Below are positions 16,220 to 25,644 of a stretch of 55,667 nucleotides of DNA, piece by piece. A program made the position numbers and the translations under genes. How positions within the stretch are numbered: the first letter of the stretch is position 1; each line of letters opens with the position of its first letter. Below the pieces are notes generated by a model. That model saw only the letters and a list, made by a program, of their open reading frames with translations, searched no databases and was not told where the DNA came from. The DNA lies in assembly GCA_017431685.1 (NCBI GenBank), contig JAFRKO010000018.1:1-55667 (forward strand), read 5' to 3'. Source of the stretch: Mogibacterium sp. GTDB taxonomy: Bacteria > Bacillota > Clostridia > Peptostreptococcales > Anaerovoracaceae.

Positions 16220-16804
16220 TTACTGGAACATCCCGGTGAAGCCCATGAATGAAAGTGCCATGATGGAAGCTGAAACAAGGATGATTCCAACGCCCTTGAA
16301 AGGTGTCGGGATTGCGTCCATGTTATTGAGCTTCTCCTCACGGATGCCTGCGAAGAGGACCATAGCTACCATGTAGCCAACGCCTGCTCCGAAAGCATAC
16401 ACTACGGACTCAACATAGGAATAACCATAACTTATTGCGTTGATAGTCGCACCGAGAATAGCGCAGTTTGTAGTGATGAGAGGAAGGAAGATACCGAGGG
16501 CCTTCTGGAGGGCCGGGAGGTATTTCTTCATGAACATCTCTACGAACTGTACAAGTGCGGCGATTACGAGAATGAATACTACAGTCTGAAGATATCCGAT
16601 CTCAAACTTATTGAGAATCTGCATTACCGGCCAGGTAACGAGTTCGGCGATAACCATTACGAAGACTACCGCGCCGCCCATACCGACGGATGAGCTCATT
16701 TTGTTTGATACTCCGAGGAACGAGCAGATTCCAAGGAACTGAGACAGTACGAAGTTATTAACGAGGACTATCCCCATGAAGATTACTATAAGGTTTACTA
16801 TCAT
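16220..16804 (-). CDS. rnfA: Rnf complex subunit RnfA
   Basis: 194 residues, almost all membrane (six helices), normal family length. RnfA and RnfE are inverted homologues that form the membrane core around a buried [2Fe-2S] cluster; FLGICSFLG carries the matching Cys region near the N-terminus, and NCAILGA is the counterpart later. It lies 12 bp from rnfB and 14 bp from rnfE and is surely co-transcribed. It takes part in ion transport coupled to electron flow across the membrane. Confidence 0.96.
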   Translation of the reverse strand: MIVNLIVIFMGIVLVNNFVLSQFLGICSFLGVSNKMSSSVGMGGAVVFVMVIAELVTWPVMQILNKFEIGYLQTVVFILVIAALVQFVEMFMKKYLPALQKALGIFLPLITTNCAILGATINAISYGYSYVESVVYAFGAGVGYMVAMVLFAGIREEKLNNMDAIPTPFKGVGIILVSASIMALSFMGFTGMFQ

Positions 16805-16818
16805 GTCTGTCCTCCTTT

Positions 16819-17520
16819 CTATACTGCCTTGGCAGCCTTAGCAGCTGCAACTTCCTCGTTAGCTTCAGCAGTATTGCACGAATTGTACATCGGGCACAGT
16901 CCGCAGCTGAAGCCTTTGGCCTTAAGAGCCTTGCCCTTTGTAGCAGCCTGCATGACAGCGATCAGCACTCCGAATACGAAGAATCCGCCCGGAGGAAGAT
17001 TGAAGAAGCCGATCGAGAAATTCGGGATAATAGTGAAGCCAAGGAGGCAGCCTGTTCCCAGGAATTCTCTGATAGCTCCCATGGCTGCGAGAGCGAGTGT
17101 GAATCCAAGACCCATTCCGATACCGTCAAGTGCGGAATCGATTACGGAATTCTTGTTAGCAAACGCCTCAGCACGGCCAAGGATGATGCAGTTTACTACG
17201 ATCAGAGGGATGAATACTCCCAGTGCCTTATTAATGTCAGGAGCGTAAGCCTGGAGCACAAACTGCACCAGCGTTACGAATCCGGCGATAACTACGATAT
17301 AGCAAGGGATTCTGACCTTGTCAGGAATCACTTTACGCAGCATCGAAATAACGATGTTGGAACAAATCAGTACGGCTGTCGCCGAGAGTCCCATTCCGAG
17401 CGCATTGATCAGTGATGAAGATGTAGCGAGGAACGGGCAAGTTCCGAGCAGGAGCACCAGTGTAGGGTTCTCCTTGATGATACCGTTTGTCAGTATCGAG
17501 AGCTTACTTTTCTTTTCCAT
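16819..17520 (-). CDS. rnfE: Rnf complex subunit RnfE with Cys-bearing C-terminal tail
   Basis: 233 residues. The membrane core matches RnfE/RnfA (PTLVLLLGTCPFLA and NCIILGRAEAFA are the two Cys regions). After the last helix the chain continues into FSCGLCPMYNSC and an Ala/Lys tail. The extra CxxCxxxxxC cluster is not part of the transport core and could bind a metal. Its start codon overlaps the rnfG stop by one base (TAATG), showing translational coupling. Confidence 0.95.
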   Translation of the reverse strand: MEKKSKLSILTNGIIKENPTLVLLLGTCPFLATSSSLINALGMGLSATAVLICSNIVISMLRKVIPDKVRIPCYIVVIAGFVTLVQFVLQAYAPDINKALGVFIPLIVVNCIILGRAEAFANKNSVIDSALDGIGMGLGFTLALAAMGAIREFLGTGCLLGFTIIPNFSIGFFNLPPGGFFVFGVLIAVMQAATKGKALKAKGFSCGLCPMYNSCNTAEANEEVAAAKAAKAV

Positions 17521-18098
17521 TACTTAACACCTCCCATCGCGTCAAACTGAGCAAGTGCGCAGTATACAGCTTTGTGGATAGCTCCCGAGGATACGGATGC
17601 GCCTGTTACCTCGACCACGTTGTCAGCGTGTGCCTTGATGGTGTCACTTGCAAGTTCAGTGAGTCCGACATACTGAGAAAGGTGAACTGCATCCTGAGCT
17701 TTGGTACCCACGCCCGGTGTATCTGCGTGCTCAGTGACCTTGACTCCGGTGATGGCTCCGTCCTTGTCGATACCGACCATGGCTGTGAGCATTCCTCCGT
17801 ATGAATTTGTCTTGACTGTGACTACCATGCCTGTACCGTTGTCAGCAACATAGCAGTCTTCGACATATACCTTGCCGTCTTCGAGGATGTACGGATTTGC
17901 ATCTGTAGGGCTGAAGTTGTCTGCGTCAGGCAGAAGCTCCATACGTGCCTCGCTGGCTGCTTTGGCGGTATTTTCGGCAATGATAGGTGCCGTTACTCCG
18001 TATGTGAATGCCAGCAGGAATGTCGTAACGAAGCATATCACTACAAGTACGAGGATAGGCGAGATGTATTCCTTGAATGCGCTGTTTTTATTTTCCAT
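17520..18098 (-). CDS. rnfG: Rnf complex subunit RnfG (flavoprotein)
   Basis: About 192 residues. One N-terminal transmembrane helix then an FMN-binding domain outside. The start at ATG 18098 is favoured by GGAGG nine bases upstream and overlaps the rnfD end by 11 bp. The flavin attachment site reads VEVTGASVSS: Ser in place of the common Thr, and no Asp three residues before the TGA triad (family consensus about DxxTGAT). Covalent FMN would have to attach to that Ser, or be altered. No ApbE flavin transferase is in the window. Confidence 0.93.
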   Translation of the reverse strand: MENKNSAFKEYISPILVLVVICFVTTFLLAFTYGVTAPIIAENTAKAASEARMELLPDADNFSPTDANPYILEDGKVYVEDCYVADNGTGMVVTVKTNSYGGMLTAMVGIDKDGAITGVKVTEHADTPGVGTKAQDAVHLSQYVGLTELASDTIKAHADNVVEVTGASVSSGAIHKAVYCALAQFDAMGGVK

Positions 18099-19059
18099 TC
18101 TTAGCACCTCCCTCCTTCAGGTAGAACTTGTAGGACAGGTTGTTGAGCAGCGGTGTGCAGATGTTCATCAGCAGGATCGAGAAGGATACACCTTCAGGAT
18201 ACGATCCGAAGAGCCTGATGCTCATCGTGATGATTCCGCAGCCGATGCCGAAGAGCAGCTGTCCGAGCGGCAGCTTAGGCGATGTGACATAGTCGGTGGC
18301 CATGAAGAAAGCTCCGAGCATGACGCCACCGCTGAGTACGTGGAAGAGTGCCCAGTAAGGGCTTCCTGTTGCGATCAGTCCGAACACGAATACTGTGCCG
18401 ATGAAAGCGCATGGGATGATCGGGCTGATGACCTTGCGGGCGATCAGATAGATACCGCCGATCAGCAGTGCGAGTGCACATACTTCTCCGGTCGATCCGC
18501 CGTGGAATCCGAGGAACAGGTGAAGGAGATCAGGAATCTGATCCTGGCTTCCCTCTGCATAGAGTGCGAGAGGTGTAGGTCCTGTGACTGCATCCGTAGA
18601 TTCTGCGAGTCTCGTCAGCGGCCAGGTTGACATGTTGGCTGAGAACGAGATGAACAGGAATATACGTGCTGTGATAGCAGGGTTTGAGAAGTTCTTTCCG
18701 ATTCCGCCGAAGAGGCCCTTAACTACTACTATAGCAAAGAGGCATCCGATGATGGCCTGCCAGAACGGGAAGCTTGACGGTACGTTGAAAGCGATCAGCA
18801 GTCCCGTAAGAGCAGCGGAAAGGTCTCCAACTGTCTGTTTCTTATGTACGATGATATTGAAAACGTACTCGAAAAGTACGCTTGCTGCTACGCATACGAC
18901 CGACAGCAGAAGGGCTCTGAGCCCGAAGATGTAAATGCTGGCGATCCATGCAGGAGCGAGTGCCAGAAGCACTGATCCCATCAGTCTTGTGGTATCCGAC
19001 TCTGTGACAATATGCGGTGAGGAGGATACGATCAAATTAGTATGAAACTTATTATCCAT
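18088..19059 (-). CDS. rnfD: Rnf complex subunit RnfD
   Basis: 323 residues with about nine membrane helices. The flavinylation motif DAVTGPTPLALY (about residue 170-180) supplies the Thr for covalent FMN. RnfD passes electrons across the membrane together with RnfG. It starts 1 bp after the rnfC stop and its end overlaps rnfG by 11 bp, in line with a tightly coupled operon. Confidence 0.95.
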   Translation of the reverse strand: MDNKFHTNLIVSSSPHIVTESDTTRLMGSVLLALAPAWIASIYIFGLRALLLSVVCVAASVLFEYVFNIIVHKKQTVGDLSAALTGLLIAFNVPSSFPFWQAIIGCLFAIVVVKGLFGGIGKNFSNPAITARIFLFISFSANMSTWPLTRLAESTDAVTGPTPLALYAEGSQDQIPDLLHLFLGFHGGSTGEVCALALLIGGIYLIARKVISPIIPCAFIGTVFVFGLIATGSPYWALFHVLSGGVMLGAFFMATDYVTSPKLPLGQLLFGIGCGIITMSIRLFGSYPEGVSFSILLMNICTPLLNNLSYKFYLKEGGAKNGK

Positions 19060-19060
19060 A

Positions 19061-20371
19061 TTACTTCGATGCCTCCTTTACCATCATCTTCGCCAGCTTG
19101 TTAGTCAGAGCAAGCGGACGTCTCGCCGGGCATGTGTACGAGCAGCTGCCGCACTCCATGCACTGCATAACTTTAAATCTGTTGAGTTTGTCTACATCCT
19201 TTGCCTCGTACGCATCAGCGAAGATGCTTGGCATCAGGCCGAACGGGCAGGCTGTATGGCAGCGCTGGCAGTTTAGGCAGGCTGTCTCCTCCTTTACTTC
19301 TGCCATCTCCTGGCTGAAGCAAAGAATAGCGGATGTATTTTTCATTGTAGGGGATTCGTCTGACTTGGTAGCTCTTCCCATCATAGGTCCGCCCATGATG
19401 ATCTTGCGAGGCTCTTTCTTGTAGCCGCCGCAGAACGCTACTACGTCTGCGATTCTTGTACCGATCGGAACGTATACGTTCTTTGGTTCAGTGACAGCAT
19501 CGCCGTCGACTGTGACTCTTCTTCTTACGACAGGCATACCCGTCTTGAAGTACTCAGCCATTACGCCGATAGTCGAAACATTGTCGAGAATGACTCCGAG
19601 CTGTGCAGGAAGCACGCCGGCGTTCATAGTCTTTCCTGTGACCTCGTAAACGAGTACACGCTCAGCTCCCTTTGGATAGCTGGATGGAAGAGGTACGATC
19701 TCGATATCATCGATTTCGTTCTGTTCAATCAGTCTTTTGAGGTTAGCGATCGCATCAGGCTTGTTAGTCTCAACGCCGATGAATCCTCTTTTGAGGTTCA
19801 GCCACTGCATGATAAGTCTCATGCCATCGAGAACGTCCTGACCGTTTTCTACCATTTCTCTATTGTCTGTGGTAATAAACGGCTCACACTCTGCTGCGTT
19901 TACTACCAGATACTCACACTCATCGAGGTTCTTAGGATTCAGCTTTACGTGAGTCGGGAAGGAAGCTCCTCCCAGACCTACCATACCGCTGTCTCTTGCA
20001 GCTTTGACGAAATCCTCAAAGCTGTTTATGACAGGTATCTGAACTTCTTCGCTGACCTCCTGCTTCTTGTCAGTCTCGATAACTATGTGAGTTTCAAAGC
20101 CGCCCATTGAACCACGGACCTTGTCAATTGACTTGACAGTTCCGCTGACGCTCGAGAAGATAGGTGCGCTGACAAAGGCCTGTACGTCTCCGATCCTCTG
20201 TCCTACCTTCACATAATCACCCTTCTCTACGAGAGGCTGACAAGGAGCGCCGATGTTCTGGGACATGCTTATGCTTACTTCATCCGGTATCGGCATCGTT
20301 ACGGTCTCACAAGCGGCCGTGTTCTTGTGATGCGGTACGTGGATGCTTGGCAAATGTTTCCTTTGGCTCAT
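19061..20371 (-). CDS. rnfC: Rnf complex subunit RnfC (NADH site)
   Basis: 436 residues, normal length. Nucleotide/FMN-binding region with GLGGASFPTHVK and NAAECEPFITTD, then two [4Fe-4S] motifs CLNCQRCHTACP and CMECGSCSYTCPARRP near the C-terminus. RnfC reduces NAD on the cytoplasmic face using electrons that come from RnfB via the membrane flavins. First gene of the operon; the ATG follows GGAG with slightly long spacing. A palindromic operator candidate lies about 110 bp upstream. Confidence 0.96.
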   Translation of the reverse strand: MSQRKHLPSIHVPHHKNTAACETVTMPIPDEVSISMSQNIGAPCQPLVEKGDYVKVGQRIGDVQAFVSAPIFSSVSGTVKSIDKVRGSMGGFETHIVIETDKKQEVSEEVQIPVINSFEDFVKAARDSGMVGLGGASFPTHVKLNPKNLDECEYLVVNAAECEPFITTDNREMVENGQDVLDGMRLIMQWLNLKRGFIGVETNKPDAIANLKRLIEQNEIDDIEIVPLPSSYPKGAERVLVYEVTGKTMNAGVLPAQLGVILDNVSTIGVMAEYFKTGMPVVRRRVTVDGDAVTEPKNVYVPIGTRIADVVAFCGGYKKEPRKIIMGGPMMGRATKSDESPTMKNTSAILCFSQEMAEVKEETACLNCQRCHTACPFGLMPSIFADAYEAKDVDKLNRFKVMQCMECGSCSYTCPARRPLALTNKLAKMMVKEASK

Positions 20372-20479
20372 CCCTTTTAGAAACTCCTTTCACATAAATA
20401 TCTTTTCTACGGTAACTAGTGCTTAATGCATTTTTCAGCGCTTCTGAACCATTTGGCCTGTTCTTTGGCACAACAAAAG

Positions 20480-20509
20480 AACAGCGCTGTTTTCATCCTA
20501 ATAATTATA
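20480..20509 (-). promoter_or_regulatory. rnf promoter -10 box and palindromic operator candidate
   Basis: Minus strand TATAAT lies at 20509-20504 with no good -35 box at 16-18 bp. Just downstream, at about +6 to +17 of the expected transcript, is a perfect 12-bp palindrome AACAGCGCTGTT (20480-20491). A palindrome placed here would suit a repressor or a regulator of rnf expression. The rest of 20372-20777 shows no gene. Confidence 0.45.
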
Positions 20510-20704
20510 TAACAAAAAATGGGAAAAGATATAATTGCCAAAAACATAACAGTACAAGACTGTTCCTTTTAAAGTGCAAGGCATGTAGATGTGCCGTCTG
20601 CTCGAGTCCTCGGAAGGCGAAGCACAATCCTCTTCACCGATCCTCCAGTGGCCCCCGGAAAAGTTCCCGGAGCTCCTCTGTTGCCCCGCTGCGGCTGAGA
20701 TATA

Positions 20705-20731
20705 TTGTTACAGCTGCCTTCATGTTATAAT
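20705..20731 (+). promoter_or_regulatory. Promoter of the decarboxylase gene
   Basis: TTGTTA (20705-20710), 15-bp spacer, TATAAT (20726-20731). The spacer is short but the -10 is perfect. It is 47 bp upstream of the ATG. Confidence 0.5.
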
Positions 20732-20777
20732 TAAAAAAATGTAAACTGTCTTTAAAAAGCCACGGATAGGTGCCGTT

Positions 20778-22289
20778 ATGAAAGAATATACAATTGCGGA
20801 CTTTCTGAATAAGAATGCGGCTGCAGGCAATGTGTCTTTTCACATGCCGGGACATAAAGGACGGAGCTCTCTTTTTGATGAGGCAGGATATGGAGGGCTG
20901 CTTAAAAATGCGGCAGCTTATGATATTACGGAGATCCCGGGGGCGGACTCACTGTTCTGCCCGCGCGGTGCTCTGCGTAATGTCATGGATAATTACGCAG
21001 AGCTGTATGGCGTGCGCCATACGGAGCTGCTGGTAAACGGCTCCAGCGCGGGCCTGCTGGCCGCCATCATTTCGAGCGTACCTGTCGGCGGCAAGCTCAT
21101 TCTGAGCCGCAATTCGCACCATGCCGCCTTCAGCGCTCTCAGGCTCGGCGGAATCAATCCGGTTTATATCCGCCCTGAAACGGATTCCGATTTCAATATA
21201 GCGGCAGGCATCTCGCCTTATGAACTCGAGGCTGCCTGTGATGAGAATCCTGATGCATCGGCCGTGCTCATCACAAGCCCTAACTATTGCGGAATGCTCA
21301 GCGATATATCATTGCTCGCTGATACAGCTCATGATCACGGCATGCTTCTGATAGTCGACCAGGCGCACGGTGCTCATCTGAAATTCTTTGACTATGATGC
21401 TGCGCTCTCCCGGGAGGACGGCCTGTATGTGCCTCATCCGAAGCACGCCGCTGAATCTCTCGGAGCCGACATCGTTGTAAACAGCACTCACAAGACTCTG
21501 CTAAGCTTCACCGGAAGCGGCATTCTTAATATCTGCGGTGACTCCGTAGATATCGACGCTGTCAGCGAAGCTCTCCGCATGGTTCAGACTACAAGCCCTT
21601 CTTACCTTCTGATGGCAAGTCTGGATATAAATGAAAAAATCATGCGCAGCAAATGGCGCGATATAGTAAGCGCCTGGAAAGAAGACCTGCGGGGATTTTA
21701 TAAAGGCGCTTCACGCATAAACGGATTAACAGCAGTCACAGGCAGCGGGATCAAAGGATCCGGAGCTCAGGACGAGGATGTATTTGCTCTATACAGATAT
21801 CGGGAAGGTCCGGATCCGACTAAAATCAATCTGAGCATGTCGGAACTCGGACTTTCAGGAGAGCGCCTTGACAAGGAATTGAGATACAGAGGGATCATAT
21901 CTGAAATGGTTCATGGAGAGTATGTGCTCCTGATGACCGGAGCGGGCAACACGAGAACCGACTATGAACGTCTCCTTGATGCATTGACTGATATTGCTTC
22001 GGGCTATGGCATCGGAACGCATGTCGACCGCACCCCGCGCTCCTTCGACGACATAGTACTGGAATATGCGAACGTTCCTGTCGAAGGAGAATATGTTCCT
22101 CTTTATGAAGCCGTCGGAAGAGTCCTGTACGACCCTATAATAACCTACCCGCCGGGCACACCGATCGCCTGCCCGGGCGAGATCCTGTCCATGGAAGTCA
22201 TAAGCCATATTTCAGACATTCTTGAGGATGGAGAGACTATAACAGGTGTAGATGATGAGGGACGGATAAAAGTCGGAACGGGCTATTGA
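20778..22289 (+). CDS. PLP-dependent Orn/Lys/Arg decarboxylase family protein
   Basis: 503 residues, the size of the short aspartate-aminotransferase-fold decarboxylases of Firmicutes. Landmarks: FHMPGHKG near the N-terminus, NGSSAGLLAA, the PLP ring-stacking segment DQAHGAHL, and the PLP lysine in NSTHKTLLS (about 236-244), followed by a C-terminal domain with PPGTPIACPGE. It should decarboxylate lysine, ornithine or arginine, giving a polyamine precursor such as cadaverine or agmatine. The substrate cannot be decided from sequence. It is a single-gene unit with its own promoter and a strong terminator. Confidence 0.88.
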   Translation: MKEYTIADFLNKNAAAGNVSFHMPGHKGRSSLFDEAGYGGLLKNAAAYDITEIPGADSLFCPRGALRNVMDNYAELYGVRHTELLVNGSSAGLLAAIISSVPVGGKLILSRNSHHAAFSALRLGGINPVYIRPETDSDFNIAAGISPYELEAACDENPDASAVLITSPNYCGMLSDISLLADTAHDHGMLLIVDQAHGAHLKFFDYDAALSREDGLYVPHPKHAAESLGADIVVNSTHKTLLSFTGSGILNICGDSVDIDAVSEALRMVQTTSPSYLLMASLDINEKIMRSKWRDIVSAWKEDLRGFYKGASRINGLTAVTGSGIKGSGAQDEDVFALYRYREGPDPTKINLSMSELGLSGERLDKELRYRGIISEMVHGEYVLLMTGAGNTRTDYERLLDALTDIASGYGIGTHVDRTPRSFDDIVLEYANVPVEGEYVPLYEAVGRVLYDPIITYPPGTPIACPGEILSMEVISHISDILEDGETITGVDDEGRIKVGTGY

Positions 22290-22319
22290 AGAAAATCATG
22301 AAGCTTCAAAGCGTGAAAA

Positions 22320-22372
22320 GAGACCACTCCCGTGTACGCACTTACTGTTTGTACGCACACGGGAGTGGTCTC
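22320..22372. terminator. Long perfect hairpin between convergent genes
   Basis: GAGACCACTCCCGTGT (22320-22335) and ACACGGGAGTGGTCTC (22357-22372) form a 16-bp perfect stem. It stands between the ends of the decarboxylase gene (plus) and serS (minus) and probably stops transcription from both sides. Confidence 0.85.
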
Positions 22373-22402
22373 TGATAATGTCATATTAAAAATTACTGAC
22401 TG

Positions 22403-23689
<1,287 letters not shown>

Positions 23690-25615
23690 TTATAATATAT
23701 TCCTTCTGTATTTAGCGTAGACCTCGCGGAGCTCCTCGAGCTTTTCCTCTATCTCGAGCTCGAGCCTGCTTAGGCCGGCGTAGTCCTTCTCGTCTATAGC
23801 GATCCTCGCCTGCATCAGCAGGGAGGCTCTGCCCCTCTCTTCGTGGCCGATCAGAGCCTTGAGCTCCGCGCACCTCTTCCAGTTTGCGACATCGTATTCA
23901 TTCGTTTCGTCCGTATGCAGCTTAATGCAGCCCCGCAGGAAATCCATAGTATTTCCTATATACCTGTCATGATATTCCATCGTCCACTTATAGATCATCT
24001 GCTCGCGATACGATCTGAGAATCATGGCCATGGTCGCGTCAGAGCCCGTAATAAGTTCAACCTCATATGGGTCGAAACGTCCGTCGCCCCAGTTCTGGAA
24101 GCTTTCCCAGACATTCGCGGGAGCTTTGCCGAACAGTTTCTCTCTTACTTCAGGAGTAAATTCGGTATATATATTGCGCTCCGCCCTGTACTCCCGGTCT
24201 CTCTCCAGGTAGAAGTCTTCTTCACCATAGCGTTTGCTTATCGAAGCCTCAAGTTCGTGTGGTGTTTTGCCTGCAGACAGCACAGCTTTTATACCATCGA
24301 GCATAGTCAGGTAGCCCGCGCCGATTATGAGATATGTATTCGTATGCGGATTCGGGGATCTGAGCTCGAATCTGGTAGACAGCGGATTCTTCAGATCTCT
24401 TACGAGTCCGATCAGCACTGTTCTGTTACGCGATGGAGTCTTGTGATCTACTCCGAGCGAGGTTACGATACATACCGGCGCTTCATATCCCGGCTTCAGT
24501 CTCTGGAACGAATCATGCTCAGGAGCGATGATCGGGTAGAGCTTTTCGTAGTTACGGAGTATTCCCATGAGCGCTCCATAACCTACCGGACTCATGAAGT
24601 CAAGCTCTCTGTTCTCAGGCTCAAACAGATTGACCACCCCGCCATCTTTCAGCCTTGCAGCCACACCGAAGTGCGTGTGCTCTCCAGAGCCCGCGACTCC
24701 GTGCATTGGCTTTGCCATGAAAGTCACCTCGAGGCCGTTCATGCGGAAAATATCTCTTATGATATGCTTTATCTGCGCCTCGTTGTCAGCGGCCTGCATC
24801 GGTGATGAATACTTCCAGTCGATCTCAAGCTGTTCCATGATGTGGTCGAAGTTGCCGGAGTTGCCCATCTTGGCCTTTACTCCGCCTACCTCTTTGTGAC
24901 CCATCTCGACACCGAATCCATAGTGATCGAGTATCTCAAGCACCTGTTCCATCGCTGTGCCGACCGGTCCGTTGACTCTCTGCCAGTACTGCTCTTTAAG
25001 TTCCTGAGCAATAGAAAGCTGGTCTCTGTCTGCTCTGTCATCAGGTGTCTTCACCCAGAACTCGAGTTCTGTGGCGTTGGTGAGCAGAAGTTCATCAATG
25101 TCATCTATACTGCTGACTCCGCCTATATGTTCAAATACATAAGGATTGTCTTCGAGCGCCGCGCGCAGACCTGCAAGGAATCTGTCTACAGACTCCTTGA
25201 GGTAGATCCTCGACCCCACCATTGTATCGCCGTTGTGGCGCAGATAAGAAGGGATCCTCAGTGTTCCTGTCGGAAGTCCTGTCTCATAGTCTCTGTTGTC
25301 GTAGTTGTACTCCACGAACCAGTTGGCGTTGAGATCAGGAACGATGTCGACTCTGGCGTTTGAAAGGTCGGCTATCGTTGGAAGCGCTACTGACGAACCG
25401 TCAGTCTGCACTCCGCTTTCGAGCATCTTTGTCATGTCGTCCATGAACAGGGCAACAGGGATCTTCTCGTCTGTACTGTGGTTGCCCATATCGACACCTG
25501 TGAATGAAACGAATTTCACTTCAGGATGCGCCATGAGACGACTCCGGACGGTCTCTTCGTCGTGCTCGTCCGGAGTCAGTGTAAATAGCATTCTATTCAG
25601 ATCAAAATTGATCAT
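23690..25615 (-). CDS. Long-form glutamine synthetase
   Basis: 641 residues, longer than the usual type I enzyme (about 440-470) and shorter than type III (about 700 or more). Catalytic-domain landmarks: ELEFWVKTP, GHKEVGGVKAKMG, the ATP/glutamate loop AGSGEHTHFGV and RFELRSPNPHTNTYL. The final 130 residues form a helical extension rich in Glu/Arg. It makes glutamine from glutamate and ammonia, if active. The start has an AGAGAGGG site. Upstream neighbour is the UPF0182 gene (29-bp gap), downstream serS (12-bp gap). It could be a glutamine synthetase-like enzyme of other substrate range. Confidence 0.82.
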   Translation of the reverse strand: MINFDLNRMLFTLTPDEHDEETVRSRLMAHPEVKFVSFTGVDMGNHSTDEKIPVALFMDDMTKMLESGVQTDGSSVALPTIADLSNARVDIVPDLNANWFVEYNYDNRDYETGLPTGTLRIPSYLRHNGDTMVGSRIYLKESVDRFLAGLRAALEDNPYVFEHIGGVSSIDDIDELLLTNATELEFWVKTPDDRADRDQLSIAQELKEQYWQRVNGPVGTAMEQVLEILDHYGFGVEMGHKEVGGVKAKMGNSGNFDHIMEQLEIDWKYSSPMQAADNEAQIKHIIRDIFRMNGLEVTFMAKPMHGVAGSGEHTHFGVAARLKDGGVVNLFEPENRELDFMSPVGYGALMGILRNYEKLYPIIAPEHDSFQRLKPGYEAPVCIVTSLGVDHKTPSRNRTVLIGLVRDLKNPLSTRFELRSPNPHTNTYLIIGAGYLTMLDGIKAVLSAGKTPHELEASISKRYGEEDFYLERDREYRAERNIYTEFTPEVREKLFGKAPANVWESFQNWGDGRFDPYEVELITGSDATMAMILRSYREQMIYKWTMEYHDRYIGNTMDFLRGCIKLHTDETNEYDVANWKRCAELKALIGHEERGRASLLMQARIAIDEKDYAGLSRLELEIEEKLEELREVYAKYRRNIL

Positions 25616-25644
25616 CTCTAATAACCCTCTCTGATAAGAAATGT

